A stretch of DNA of 64,000 nt from positions 20,745,508 through 20,809,507 of the forward strand of contig NC_051089.1 of assembly GCF_901709675.1 (NCBI RefSeq), written 5' to 3'. The notes beneath the pieces were generated by a model, which searched no databases, was not told the origin of the DNA, and saw only the letters and a program-made list of their open reading frames with translations. The translations under genes were made by a program, and so were the position numbers. Positions 31,548-43,200 of this stretch are shown here, piece after piece (positions within the stretch are counted from its first letter, which is position 1; every line of letters starts with the position of its first letter). Source of the stretch: Syngnathus acus (lineage: Eukaryota; Chordata; Actinopteri; Syngnathiformes; Syngnathidae).

Positions 31548-33328
31548 CCGTAAATTCCGGATTATAAACCGCACCGGACTATAAGCCGCACCAGCTAAAA
31601 TTGGGGGATATTTTAGTTTTTTTTCTTATATAAGCCGCACCGGACTATAAGCCGCACGTGCACACGCGTTTTTTACAAAGAAAGACCGTTCACAGAAAGC
31701 CTTTTTAAAGTTTTAATAACATACTTTAACATGTCTTTCTAAACATTGCCTGTGGCGCAGCAGTAGTACCGCAGCAACACGGAAGTGTGCACGCGAGTTA
31801 TTAACAAAGAAAGACTGGACACAGAAAGCTTTTTTAAAGTTTTAATAACATACCTTAACATTTCTTTCCAAACACTGCCCGTGACGCGGCAGTAATACCG
31901 CAGCAACACGGAAGTAACACAAGACTAATAGGGCTGGATTAAAAAAAACATACCCGGTAAAAGTCACTGAGACGCGGCGGTAACACAGCAGCAACACGGT
32001 AGTACAGCACCAACAGGGCTCGTTAAAAAACATATCAGTAAAAGTAAAAAAAGAGCTTCATCGTCTTCATCTTCCTCCTGTGCACTGAAACCATCGAAGT
32101 CTTCCTCCTCAGCGTCCGATTGGAATAGCGTTAGATATCCTTCGCCTCACACTTTCTCAGTCTCTCTTTCGTCGTCGCTTTTATGCATTTCTTCGAGTGT
32201 GATGAGGGTCTGTTCATGCTAATTTTATTCATGCTCGAAGCGCTAAATTACATGAAACTAGCGAGCGACACGTATAGCTCCAGAGTAGACGGGACCACGA
32301 AATAAAGAAAAGGGTGACGCAACACAATGTCATCAACATCGACTGCCTTTAGCTTAAAAGCGGCATCATATGCATTTCTTTTGTCCCCCATAATGAGGGT
32401 TTGTGTATAAAAGCTTCCTTTCAGTAATGTCCGTCTTGATCTCGTTCTGTCTCTTCTTTGTGTGAATTATACGGCACTATTCGCCTATCAAAACACAAAC
32501 TAGCACATCTTCTTCGGCGCATTATCTCTTCTTCGTCTGTCTCGCTCTTGCTTCCTGCTAGAGCGCCCCCTGGAGGCCGTAAAAATTCATAAATACGACG
32601 CGCCGCGCCGCCATTTAAGCTCTTTTTCCCTCTTTGACAGCCAAATCGATTGCTTTTAACTTAAAAGCTGCATCAAATGCATTTCTTCGTGTGTTTTCCA
32701 TGATGAGGGTGTGTGCGTGATCCGCGAAATGTTCAAAACACAAACTAGCACGTCTTCTTCGGCGCATTATCTCTTCTTCGTCTGTCTCGCTCTTGCTTCC
32801 TGCTAGAGCGCCCCCTGGAGGCCGTAAAAATCCATAAATACGACGCGCCGCCATTTAAGCCTCGGGGTTCAAAGCAACCTTCTGAATAAAATGCATTAAA
32901 TGTTCACGTTCATTACAACTTGTTTTGGGTGAGCAAAATGTCAGAAGAATTGAATTTAAATGCTGATTTATTGGGTTTTAATACAATGCAGATGGTCCAA
33001 ACAGCGCCACTGCTTTGTGTAATCTCTGAGTCACATGGCAGAGTAAGAGAAAGGGTTTAGAGCCCTTTGACGCAGGTCACCTAGCGTGCATTCCTACTAA
33101 AGCTCATAATAGTCACAAGCAACACAGCCAGAATAAGCAGCAGCCATAGTAGTGTTTCAAAATAGTATTTTTGTTGTTGTTTTTTTCTTCAAGATACCGC
33201 AGTGTATAAAAGTGATCAAGTCATCACAAAAATCACAAAAAAAATCCTTATATAAGCCGCACCTGACTATAAGCCGCAGGGTTCAAAATTTTGGAAAAAA
33301 GTCGCGGCTTATAGTCCGGAATTTACGG
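31548..33328 (-). mobile_element. pogo-like DNA transposon A, non-autonomous
   Basis: The ends CCGTAAATTCCGG and its reverse complement are flanked by TA (31546-31547 and 33329-33330). Just inside are repeats of 'actataagccgcacc'. The interior carries two copies of a ~240-bp segment ('gctagagcgccccctggagg' at about 32560 and 32800). It also keeps remnants of a pogo-type transposase start. It inserted into the piggyBac transposase. Confidence 0.88.
32618..32701 (-). pseudogene. N-terminal stub of a pogo-like transposase
   Basis: From ATG at 32701 the minus strand reads MENTRRNAFDAAFKLKAIDL then AVKEGKRA, the start of the CENP-B/pogo-type helix-turn-helix found in fish pogo-like transposases. 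Related remnants (KRNAYDAAFKLKAVD) occur on the minus strand near 32340-32395 and 33830-33890. The catalytic domain is absent. Confidence 0.72.
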
Positions 33329-33438
33329 TATGCCTTTTGGCTGTTCTCAACGAATCTGCCCAAAAGCCATGACATCAAACAAAATTTGTCTTTTTTCACT
33401 CTCTCTCCGCGAGTGGAATGCACATCAAAATGAATGTA

Positions 33439-34993
33439 CCGTAATTTCCGGACTATTAGCCGCACCTGATTATAAGCCGCACCAGCAAAAACTAACAGGG
33501 CTGGTTAAAAAAACATACCAGTAAAAGTAAAAAAGAGCCAGTATAAGAGTCGTCTTCACCTTCCTCCTGTGTACTGAAACCATCGAAGTCTTCCTCCTCA
33601 GTGTCCGATTGGAACAGCGTCAGATATCCTTCGCCACACACTTCGTCAGTCTCTTTTCCTTTGTCGCTTTTATCCATTTCTTCTAGCATTTTCCATAATG
33701 AGGGTCTGTTCATGCTAATTTTATTCATGCACAAAGCGCTAAGTTACATTAAACTAACGAGCGACACGTATAGCGCCAGAGTAGACGTGACCGGGAAATA
33801 AAGAAAAGGGTGACACAACACAATGTCATCAACATCGACTGCCTTTAACTTAAAAGCGGCATCATATGCATTTCTTTTGTCTCCCATAATGAAGGTATAT
33901 AAAAGCTTCCTTTCTTCAGTAATGTCCGTCCGTCTTGATCTCGTTCTGTTTATTTGTGTGAATTATACAGCATTATTTGCCTGGCGGACATGCGATCAGC
34001 ACACCACTCTTCTCCCCAGTGACCGTGTCACATATGTATCCCTCCACCTAGCAAACCGGTTGCTGCACAACAGTGGTCCACAGCCTTTTTACGAGTGTAT
34101 AAAAGTGGTCAGGTCATCACAAAAATCACGAAAAAATCCATAGATAAGCCGCACCGGACTACAAGCCGCAGGGTTCAAAACTTGAGCAAAAAGTAGCGGC
34201 TAGGGGTGTAAATCGCAGGTTTTGTCACGATACGATATCATATCGATACAAAGGATCACGATACGATTATTGCCGATATCTTAAAGCCTGCTGTGATTCA
34301 TTCACGATACATCACGATATAGTGCTCCACGATCGATATTTTTATTTTTTTTATTTTTTTTTAAATAAAAAATATAGAACAATATCCTGATTTATAACAA
34401 TTCATACGCAAAATCAACAAGGTACTGCAAACTCTTTATTTAGGAAATTACAAGAGTATTGTAGTATACAAAGTGCTTATTTTAACACTGAACTTTATCG
34501 AATTCCTATATTTTTTCTCATATAAGTAAAGAAAAATGAATATTCTTTCTTTTTTGTAATACCATTAACTTTAAAGTGCATTACTGAACTATTTATTTAC
34601 AATAATTTTAATTGTCCGTTGAGCCATCTTTTCTTTGGAATCCAAAGTGCTTCCAAACGAATGACTTGAAGCCCAAAGGGGAGCGAATTTCCTCGTCTTC
34701 TTGGACACTAGCCATAGCCCAGGAGCCGTGTAGTTGTCGGCTCCCCTTTCACGTGCCTGCTCTGCTCACAACACAGCACGCCGCGTACTGCTCCCGGAAA
34801 GAGGAAGCAAGCAACAATGAACTGGATTTCAAAATAAAGTCGCGTCTAATGTCCGAGGTCAAACACGGCGATATAAATCGATGTTTACGTTTAGCATCGA
34901 TGCCAATAAATCGTAGAGCATTATATCGATTAATCGATGTGTATCGATGAATCGTTACACCCCTAGTAGCGGCTAATTGTCCGAAATGTACGG
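33439..34993 (-). mobile_element. pogo-like DNA transposon B, interrupted by a hAT element
   Basis: The left end CCGTAATTTCCGGACTATTA and right end TAATTGTCCGAAATGTACGG are imperfect inverted repeats flanked by TA (33437-33438 and 34994-34995). The interior resembles element A ('cttcctcctcagtgtccgat', transposase stub). It sits 108 bp from element A in the same piggyBac fossil and hosts the hAT copy 34201-34965. Confidence 0.85.
34201..34965. mobile_element. hAT element, 765 bp, inside pogo-like element B
   Basis: It starts TAGGGGTGTAAATCG and ends CGTTACACCCCTA, flanked by a perfect 8-bp duplication GTAGCGGC (34193-34200 and 34966-34973). The subterminal sequence is rich in 'atcgat' and 'cacgatac' words on both sides, probable transposase-binding repeats. 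No transposase frame. Confidence 0.93.
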
Positions 34994-34995
34994 TA

Positions 34996-35284
34996 CTGTT
35001 ATTTTCTTCTGAATCTATGTGTGTGTGTGTGTGCGTGTGTGCGTGTGTTCGTTTGTACATATACATATGAAATAGACCATTAACTTGTGATAATAGGAAT
35101 ATGTGGAATATGCTTCTGCTACTGTTTTAGTAAGTGACAGAAAAAAGACTGGGGGTGGGGGCAGATAAGTTATTTGAACTTCCTACCACTCCCTTTGAAC
35201 ATGTAAAGAATTTTAAATCTATAATGGATTATTTTTATTTTTTTCTCCTTTCCTACGGATTTAAACACTTTGTTATGTTTGTAT
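34996..35284. other. No gene seen; short (TG)n tract at about 35018-35048
   Basis: Immediately right of the element B target site. The (TG)n/(GTGC) tract is the only feature. Confidence 0.6.
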
Positions 35285-35478
35285 GTTCAATAATACAACC
35301 TACCAACATTCACCCATTCATACATCAATGGGAGGCTGCTGCACTGCAAAGCCCACTGGAAGCAAGTTAGGATTCAGTGTCTTGCTCATAGACTCTTCAA
35401 CATGGTCACCAGGGTTGAGGATTGAACCCATAATTAGAGTTGGAAGACAACCACTCTGCCATCGAGCCACGCCACCCC
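35285..35478 (-). repeat. tRNA-related SINE-like repeat
   Basis: On the minus strand 'tggctcgatggcagagtgg' fits a pol III A box and 'gggttcaatcc' a good B box about 40 bases later. Plus-strand words 'aggattcagtgtcttgctca' recur at 6048. It cannot fold as a full tRNA. Confidence 0.55.
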
Positions 35479-35591
35479 AATCATTCAATCCTGATTGTCA
35501 TCACGATTTGTTTTCATTTTCCATTTGTTTCCAAATTGCCTGTTTTAAAGTATCTGCCCTGAAAATTGAAAAATCTAGAAATTATTTTAAC

Positions 35592-35599
<8 letters not shown>

Positions 35600-35663
<64 letters not shown>
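35600..35663. repeat. (TG)n microsatellite, about 31 repeats
   Basis: An uninterrupted TG tract preceded by a short (AT)n run. Confidence 0.97.
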
Positions 35664-35667
<4 letters not shown>

Positions 35668-36299
35668 GTTTTTATTACTCTGGGGGGTCCGAAGGCAGGG
35701 AGCCCACCAACAAAGCGGGGCCCGGTGTCGTTGTGGGGTCCAAAATCATGGACCCCACTCGGGTAACCACTCTAAAACAGCTTGAAATGCTCTAAAAACA
35801 TGCCTCATGCATTTTTTTCACTTGCCCCACACGGTAGCAATTTTGAGAAATGTGGGTGTGAAGTGTGTGTGCTCAGTAGCGGCCCCCCGACCGTGGCAAG
35901 TGGTATTGCAAGTATACACACTACAGGAAGTGTGTATGATTCAACCAATCAGGGCACCTCGTGATCCAAGTTGTGATTAAGAAAATAAAATGCTATTTCC
36001 TGTAGATTTAAACCAAGTAATTATTATTTTAGTAACCGTAGCAACTAAAATAATAGTGTAAACATAAAATTCCTGCATTACAATTGCAATTTATCTACAT
36101 GTTATTTAATATTCATGACACTTTTTTTGCTTTATAAAAATACGCTCATTCTTGTAGGCTTATTTTAAAAAATGTCTCGTGCATTTTTCATGTTCTAAAC
36201 ATAAAAACAAGATTCAAGATTCAAGAGTTTTTTATTCGCCATGTTTGAGCGTGCCAAACAAGGAATTTGAAACGTGTGGTTAGCTTCATGTTGCTAAAA
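35664..36299. other. No gene seen upstream of the methyltransferase gene
   Basis: GC-richer at 35680-35780. Bases 36208-36240 hold 'caagattcaagattcaagag', a common fish repeat word. Confidence 0.5.
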
Positions 36300-36381
36300 C
36301 CGGACTTCATAACGTGTGACGCGCCAGGCTGAGACAGGCTCCGTGACGACACGCTGCTCTTATCGTACCACAACATACACG
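36300..36381 (+). other. Possible non-coding first exon of the KMT5A-like gene
   Basis: A CpG-containing stretch ends at a strong donor, CACG-GTGAGTAAA with GT at 36382-36383. It lies 790 bases upstream of the first SET-encoding exon and has no conserved coding content. The link is inferred from position and splice signal only. Confidence 0.3.
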
Positions 36382-37169
36382 GTGAGTAAATCAATTGCAT
36401 GTAAATACTAAGTACAAGAAATTGATGTAGAAATGCTTTAAGTCCAGACCCCGAGGGGTTTATATGCAAAGATTATGGCTTCGGTTAGTGTATATTGTCA
36501 CTCGGATGGCGTAACGTTTTTCCCTCAAAAAGTCCGGCTTTTTAACTTGTCATTCATCTTAGCTTGCAGTGGTTTTAAAAACAATGGTGTAAAAGAGAAC
36601 GACAGAATGTATAATTGCTCCGTGTTCTATTCGGGATGATGTTTGCAATAAAACGAGATTTCGATGTGCTAATGGCGTGCTAATCGGACTCTGGCCTAGT
36701 TGCCAAAACTCGCCAAACACGGCGAAACACGCGTTAAAGCTCAGTGTTATGATATATCTGCATGTCTTCTGTATGTCTCGTGGTTTTCTATCATGTAAGA
36801 ATGCTGTCTTTAAATAACACAAGCATTCTGACGCACATAAAACTATCCGGAAACTAGCTAATTAGCTAGCGCTAATCGCTATTCTATGTTCACTTTTCAA
36901 AGGGAAAGGGCTGTTTCAGTCCTTTTTTGGATCTGGTTGGAACTGTGACTAGTTAAAAGTAACAAAGCTCAGCTTCAAACCGACAAACATGTTCATTAAT
37001 ATATCAGTATTTTCTTATAGAAAAATATTCTTTGTTTAATCACTCTTGTTCTGTTATCAGGCCAGGCTTATTCCTTCAGGTTTTATACAGTGGATGATTA
37101 CAAATCTTTTAAAATTAATTTAGAGTGCTTGTTAAAGTTCTCTCTGCCATGTTTTGAATTATTTTTTAG

Positions 37170-37285
37170 AGCCAGAAATGTCCAAAAGGAAAGCAAGAAA
37201 AAGCCTGCTGATGAAGCAACCTTTTACGTTCAATCCTCAAAGGACAAACCTGGACTAGTGGAAAGATTTATTGATGATCAAAAAG
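37170..37285 (+). CDS. KMT5A-like exon: pre-SET linker
   Basis: The acceptor tattttttag is followed by the frame KKPADEATFYVQSSKDKPG then LVERFIDDQK, ending after one base of the next glycine codon at a gtaata donor. In this frame there is no methionine. An ATG at 37178 reads MSKRKARKS in another frame and meets TAG after 26 codons; one more A in the five-A run at 37198-37202 would join that start to the SET frame. Either a true 1-base loss, a sequence error, or an unseen upstream exon explains it. Confidence 0.8.
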
Positions 37286-40200
37286 GTAATAAACTCATTT
37301 TTAGACCATTTATCCTAAGTATTGATTTATTTCTTTTAGAAAATGACACAAAAAACAATCAAATTCAGATTGGTGGTTGTATTTCTCTTTCTAAGCGAGA
37401 ACTTAGTATTAAAATTGTAAGATAACACCACAATTATTTGGTTAAAGGTGTATCTAAAAGAAATATTTTCTCATAACCAATGGTTTTATATAAAATGTCC
37501 TTGCAGGAAGAGGCGTGTTTGCTACCCAGCCCTTTGAACAAGGAGATTTCATCTTAGAATACAGGGGTCAACTTCTGTCAGTAGAAAAATGCCAAACAAG
37601 CAAGTACTCTGAAAAGGAGAGTACTTTTCTCTTTGACTTTGAATGGCAGAATCATTACTGGTGGTATGTATATTCAAATATTTTCTATACAAGAATTATA
37701 AACTCTAGAAAGAGACGGGAATAAAATACCCAAAATTAGTGAGTCACTCAGAAGAAATATTTCAAAAACAAATCAGGATTGTGACATTAACAATTTTTCT
37801 AATTAGTGCTATGACGTTCAAAAAGACATTTTGTTTCCCTCACAAATTTTCTTTTGAAATGTTGCAGGTTTTTATTTCTGTAAGCTAACTTTTATTTTAC
37901 TAAAAGACTAGTTATATTATACAAAATGTTTGATTTCTTTTTTTTCTTTCCTAGTATTGATGCATCAACAGAGGATGGCTCTCTTGGAACATTAGTGAAT
38001 GACAACCACAAGTCTCCAAACTGCACCATGAAAAAAATAATAGTAAATGATGAGCCCCATTTGTGCCTTTTTGCCATCAAAAACATAGAAATGGGAACTG
38101 AAATCGATTACAACTATGGTGATTCTAAATGGCCATGGCGTGAAAAAGTAAGTCATTAAGATCAAGTATGCAAGTTGGAATATTAATTTGTTATAAAAAA
38201 AAAAAAAAAAGGAAGATTTTTGTCTCTTTTACTTGAATTACTCTCAGGCTCCGGTGGCACACACACCTATAGATGGGATTGTTGAAACATGCTTCCATGT
38301 GAAGTCCAACCAAGCCAATCATTCACACACACATAATAACAGATTTGTGAAATATGGCTACTTGTGGGGCCCTCCGTATGGCTCTAAGCTTGTCTTGGTT
38401 ATTCCAACCGAGGCAATCATTCACACACACATAATAGATTTTTGAAATATGGCTACTTGTGGGGCCCTCCGTATGGATCGAAGGTTGTCTTATGTTTTTA
38501 CATCATACTTTTGGTTACGGACATTATGGAGGCTGATTATATTACAGCTATAGTTCCACACATCCTCAGCAGCTAAACGGCTAAAGTGTCAGGCTGAATG
38601 ATGCTCCACTACATCCATAAAGATGCTGTTATAGGACCTGATGAGACTTCCAGAATTGACTGGAACACTTTAGTTAGAAGGGCTTGTTTGGTTTTGGGGA
38701 CTAACTTCACATGATTTAACTATACAGGTCTTGAGTCTGTCATTTGTGGTGTCTGTATGATGTTGGTAAGTTATTTGTGGTTTCAATTCCAGGTGACAGG
38801 CTCTCAGGCTCCGGTTGATGGTGGGCAGCTTGAACCAGACAGAAGTTTGCAGGACTCTTACCCTGATGATAGCCTCGAACAACATGCCAGCCCACAGGTA
38901 ACATTCAGTTAGACTTTGTTGTAAGAAATACACCTTGTAGACCTTTTCTTGTTCTCTTAGTTTACAGCTTTTAGTTGGAAAGCTGTTCTTTCGTCAGAAG
39001 TACCTTAAACAGCATGCAGCCAACCATTGGATCAAACGGTTTTAGTGGTTCTCCTCATGGAGCCCAAACGAATCAGTGGCACACACACCTATAGATGGGA
39101 TTGTTGAAACATGCTTCCATGTGAAGTCCAACCAAGCCAATCATTCACACACACATAATAACAGATTTCTGAAATATGGCTACTTGTGGGGCCCTCCGTA
39201 TGGCTCTAAGCTTGTCTTGGTTATTCCAACCGAGGCAATCATTCACACACACATAATAGATTTTTGAAATATGGCTACTTGTGGGGCCCTCCGTATGGAT
39301 CGAAGGTTGTCTTATGTTTTTACATCATACTTTTGGTTACGGACATTATGGAGGCTGATTATATTACAGCTATAGTTCCACACATCCTCAGCAGCTAAAC
39401 GGCTAAAGTGTCACGCTGAATGATGCTCCACTACATCCATAAAGACGCTGTTATAGGACCTGATGAGACTTCCAGAACTGACTGGAACACTTTAGTTAGA
39501 AGGGCTTGTTTGGTTTTGGGGACTAACTTCACATGATTTAACGATACAGGTCTTGAGTCTGTCATTTGTGGTGTCTGTATGATGTTGGTAAGTTATTTGT
39601 GGTTTTAATTCCAGGCTCTCAGGCTGCTGTTGATGGTGGGCTGCTTGAACCAGCCAGAAGTTTGCAGGACTCTTACCCTGATGATAGCATCAAACAACGT
39701 GCCAGCCTAAAGGTAACATTCAGTTAGACTTTGTTGTAAGAAATAAACCTTGTAGATTTTTTCTTGTTCTCTTAATTTACAGCTTTTAGTTGGAAAGCTG
39801 TTCTTTAGTCAGATGGGTACCTTAAACAGCATGCAGCCAACCATTGGATCAAACGATTTTAGTGGTTCTCCTCATGGAGCCCAAACGAACCAGTGGCACA
39901 CACACCTATAGATGGGATTGTTGAAACATGCTTCCATGTGAAGTCCAACCAAGCCAATCATTCACACACACATAATAACAGATTTCTGAAATATGGCTAC
40001 TTGTGGGGCCATCCGTATGGCTCTAAGCTTGTCTTGGTTATTCCAACCGAGGCAATCATTCACACACACATAATAGATTTTTGAAATATGGCTACTTGTG
40101 GGGCCCTCCGTATGGATCGAAGGTTGTCTTATGTTTTTACATCATACTTTTGGTTACGGACATTATGGAGGCTGATTATATTACAGCTATAGTTCCACAC

Positions 40201-43200
40201 ATCCTCAGCAGCTAAACGGCTAAAGTGTCACGCTGAATGATGCTCCACTACATCCATAAAGATGCTGTTATAGGACCTGATGAGACTTCCAGAACTGACT
40301 GGAACACTTTAGTTAGAAGGGCTTGTTTGGTTTTGGGGACTAACTTCACATGATTTAACGATACAGGTCTGGAGTCTGTCATTTGTGGTGTCTGTATGAT
40401 GTTGGTAAGTTATTTGTGGTTTCAATTCCAGGTGACAGGCTCTCAGGCTCCGGTTGATGGTGGGCAGCTTGAACCAGACAGAAGTTTGCAGGACTCTTAC
40501 CCTGATGATAGCCTCGAACAACATGCCAGCCCACAGGTAACATTCAGTTAGACTTTGTTGTAAGAAATACACCTTGTAGACCTTTTCTTGTTCTTTTAGT
40601 TGGAAAGCTGTTCTTTCGTCAGAAGTACCTTAAACAGCATGCAGCCAACCATTGGATCAAACGGTTTTAGTGGTTCTCCTCATGGAGCCCAAACGAATCA
40701 GTGGCACACACACCTATAGATGGGATTGTTGAAACATGCTTCCATGTGAAGTCCAACCAAGCCAATCATTCACACACACATAATAACAGATTTCTGAAAT
40801 ATGGCTACTTGTGGGGCCCTCCGTATGGCTCTAAGCTTGTCTTGGTTATTCCAACCGAGGCAATCATTCACACACACATAATAGATTTTTGAAATATGGC
40901 TACTTGTGGGGCCCTCCGTATGGATCGAAGGTTGTCTTATGTTTTTACATCATACTTTTGGTTACGGACATTATGGAGGCTGATTATATTACAGCTATAG
41001 TTCCACACATCCTCAGCAGCTAAACGGCTAAAGTGTCAGGCTGAATGATGCTCCACTACATCCATAAAGATGCTGTTATAGGACCTGATGAGACTTCCAG
41101 AATTGACTGGAACACTTTAGTTAGAAGGGCTTGTTTGGTTTTGGGGACTAACTTCACATGATTTAACTATACAGGTATTGAGTCTGTCATTTGCGGTGTC
41201 TGTATGATGTTGGTAAGTTATTTGTGGTTTCAATTCCAGGTGACAGGCTCTCAGGCTCCGGTTGATGGTGGGCAGCTTGAACCAGACAGAAGTTTGCAGG
41301 ACTCTTACCCTGATGATAGCCTCGAACAACATGCCAGCCCACAGGTAACATTCAGTTAGACTTTGTTGTAAGAAATACACCTTGTAGACCTTTTCTTGTT
41401 CTCTTAGTTTACAGGTTTTAGTTGGAAAGCTGTTCTTTCGTCAGAAGGTACCTTAAACAGCATGCAGCCAACCATTGGATCAAACGGTTTTAGTGGTTCT
41501 CCTCATGGAGCCCAAACGAACCAGTGGCACACACACCTATAGATGGGATTGTTGAAACATGCTTCCATGTGAAGTCCAACCAAGCCAATCATTCACACAC
41601 ACATAACAGATTTCTGAAATATGGCTACTTGTGGGGCCCTCCGTATGGCTCTAAGCTTGTCTTGGTTATTCCAACCGAGGCAATCATTCACACACACATA
41701 ATAGATTTTTGAAATATGGCTACTTGTGGGGCCCTCCGTATGGATCAAAGGTTGTCTTATGTTTTTACATCATACTTTTGGTTACGGACATTATGGAGGC
41801 TGATTATATTACAGCTATAGTTCCACACATCCTCAGCAGCTAAACGGCTAAAGTGTCACGCTGAATGATGCTCCACTACATCCATAAAGATGCTGTTATA
41901 GGACCTGATGAGACTTCCAGAACTGACTGGAACACTTTAGTTAGAAGGGCTTGTTTGGTTTTGGGGACTTCACATGATTTAACGATACAGGTCTTGAGTC
42001 TGTCATTTGTGGTGTCTGTATGATGTTGGTAAGTTATTTGTGGTTTCAATTCCAGGTGACAGGCTCTCAGGCTCCGGTTGATGGTGGGCAGATTGAACCA
42101 GACAGAAGTTTGCAGGACTCTTACCCTGATGATAGCATCAAACAACATGCCAGCCTACAGGTAACATTCAGTTAGACTTTGTTGTAAGAAATAAACCTTG
42201 TAGACCTTTTCTTGTTCTCTTAGTTTACAGCTTTTAGTTGGAAAGCTGTTCTTTAGTCAGATGGGTACCTTAAACAGGATGCAGCCAACCATTGGATCAA
42301 ACGGTTTTAGTGGTTCTCCTCATGGAGCCCAAACGAATCAGTGGCACACACACCTATAGATGGGATTGTTGAAACATGCTTCCATGTGAAGTCCAACCAA
42401 GCCAATCATTCACACACACACATAACAGATTTCTGAAATATGGCTACTTGTGGGGCCCTCCGTATGGCTCTAAGCTTGTCTTGGTTATTCCAACCGAGGC
42501 AATCATTCACACACACATAATAGATTTTTGAAATATGGCTACTTGTGGGGCCCTCCGTATGGATCGAAGGTTGTCTTATGTTTTTACATCATACTTTTGG
42601 TTACGGACATTATGGAGGCTGATTATATTACAGCTATAGTTCCACACATCCTCAGCAGCTAAACGGCTAAAGTGTCACGCTGAATGATGCTCCACTACAT
42701 CCATAAAGATGCTGTTATAGGACCTGATGAGACTTCCAGAACTGACTGGAACACTTTAGTTAGAAGGGCTTGTTTGGTTTTGGGGACTAACTTCACATGA
42801 TTTAACGATACAGGTCTTGAGTCTGTCATTTGTGGTGTCTGTATGATGTTGGTAAGTTATTTGTGGTTTTAATTCCAGGTGACAGGCTCTCAGGCTGCTG
42901 TTGATGGTGGGCTGCTTGAACCAGCCAGAAGTTTGCAGGACTCTTACCCTGATGATAGCATCAAACAACGTGCCAGCCTACAGGTAACATTCAGTTAGAC
43001 TTTGTTGTAAGAAATAAACCTTGTAGATTTTTTCTTGTTCTCTTAGTTTACAGCTTTTAGTTGGAAAGCTGTTCTTTAGTCAGATGGGTACTTTAAACAG
43101 CATGCAGCCAACCATTGGATCAAACGGTTTTAGTGGTTCTCCTCATGGAGCCCAAACGAACCAGTGGGACACACACCTATAGATGGGATTGTTAAAACAT

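Larger units (their letters stand above)
31030..33437 (-). pseudogene. piggyBac-type transposase fossil, split by element insertion
   Basis: The minus strand encodes pieces of a DDE_Tnp_1_7 transposase. Segment 33331-33437 reads HSTRGERVKKDKF...GRFVENSQKA; segment 31030-31547 continues IPHDLLTVDEKLFPTN, then QYMPNKPDKFGIKFWILAKV, VVMTLMEPYFG, DNFFTSKDLALKLLEK and, after a frameshift, KTVVLLSSLHKDSL. The catalytic aspartates of DEKLF and SDNFF are visible. The two segments join in frame through the tyrosine codon that contains the TA target of the element at 31548-33328, which shows that the transposase was there first. Further upstream coding sequence is cut by the element at 33439. A frameshift near 31120-31300 also breaks it. 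Confidence 0.85.

Noticed and set aside
35566-35785. Val-Cys repeat 'protein' frames
   Set aside because: Translation of a (TG)n microsatellite.
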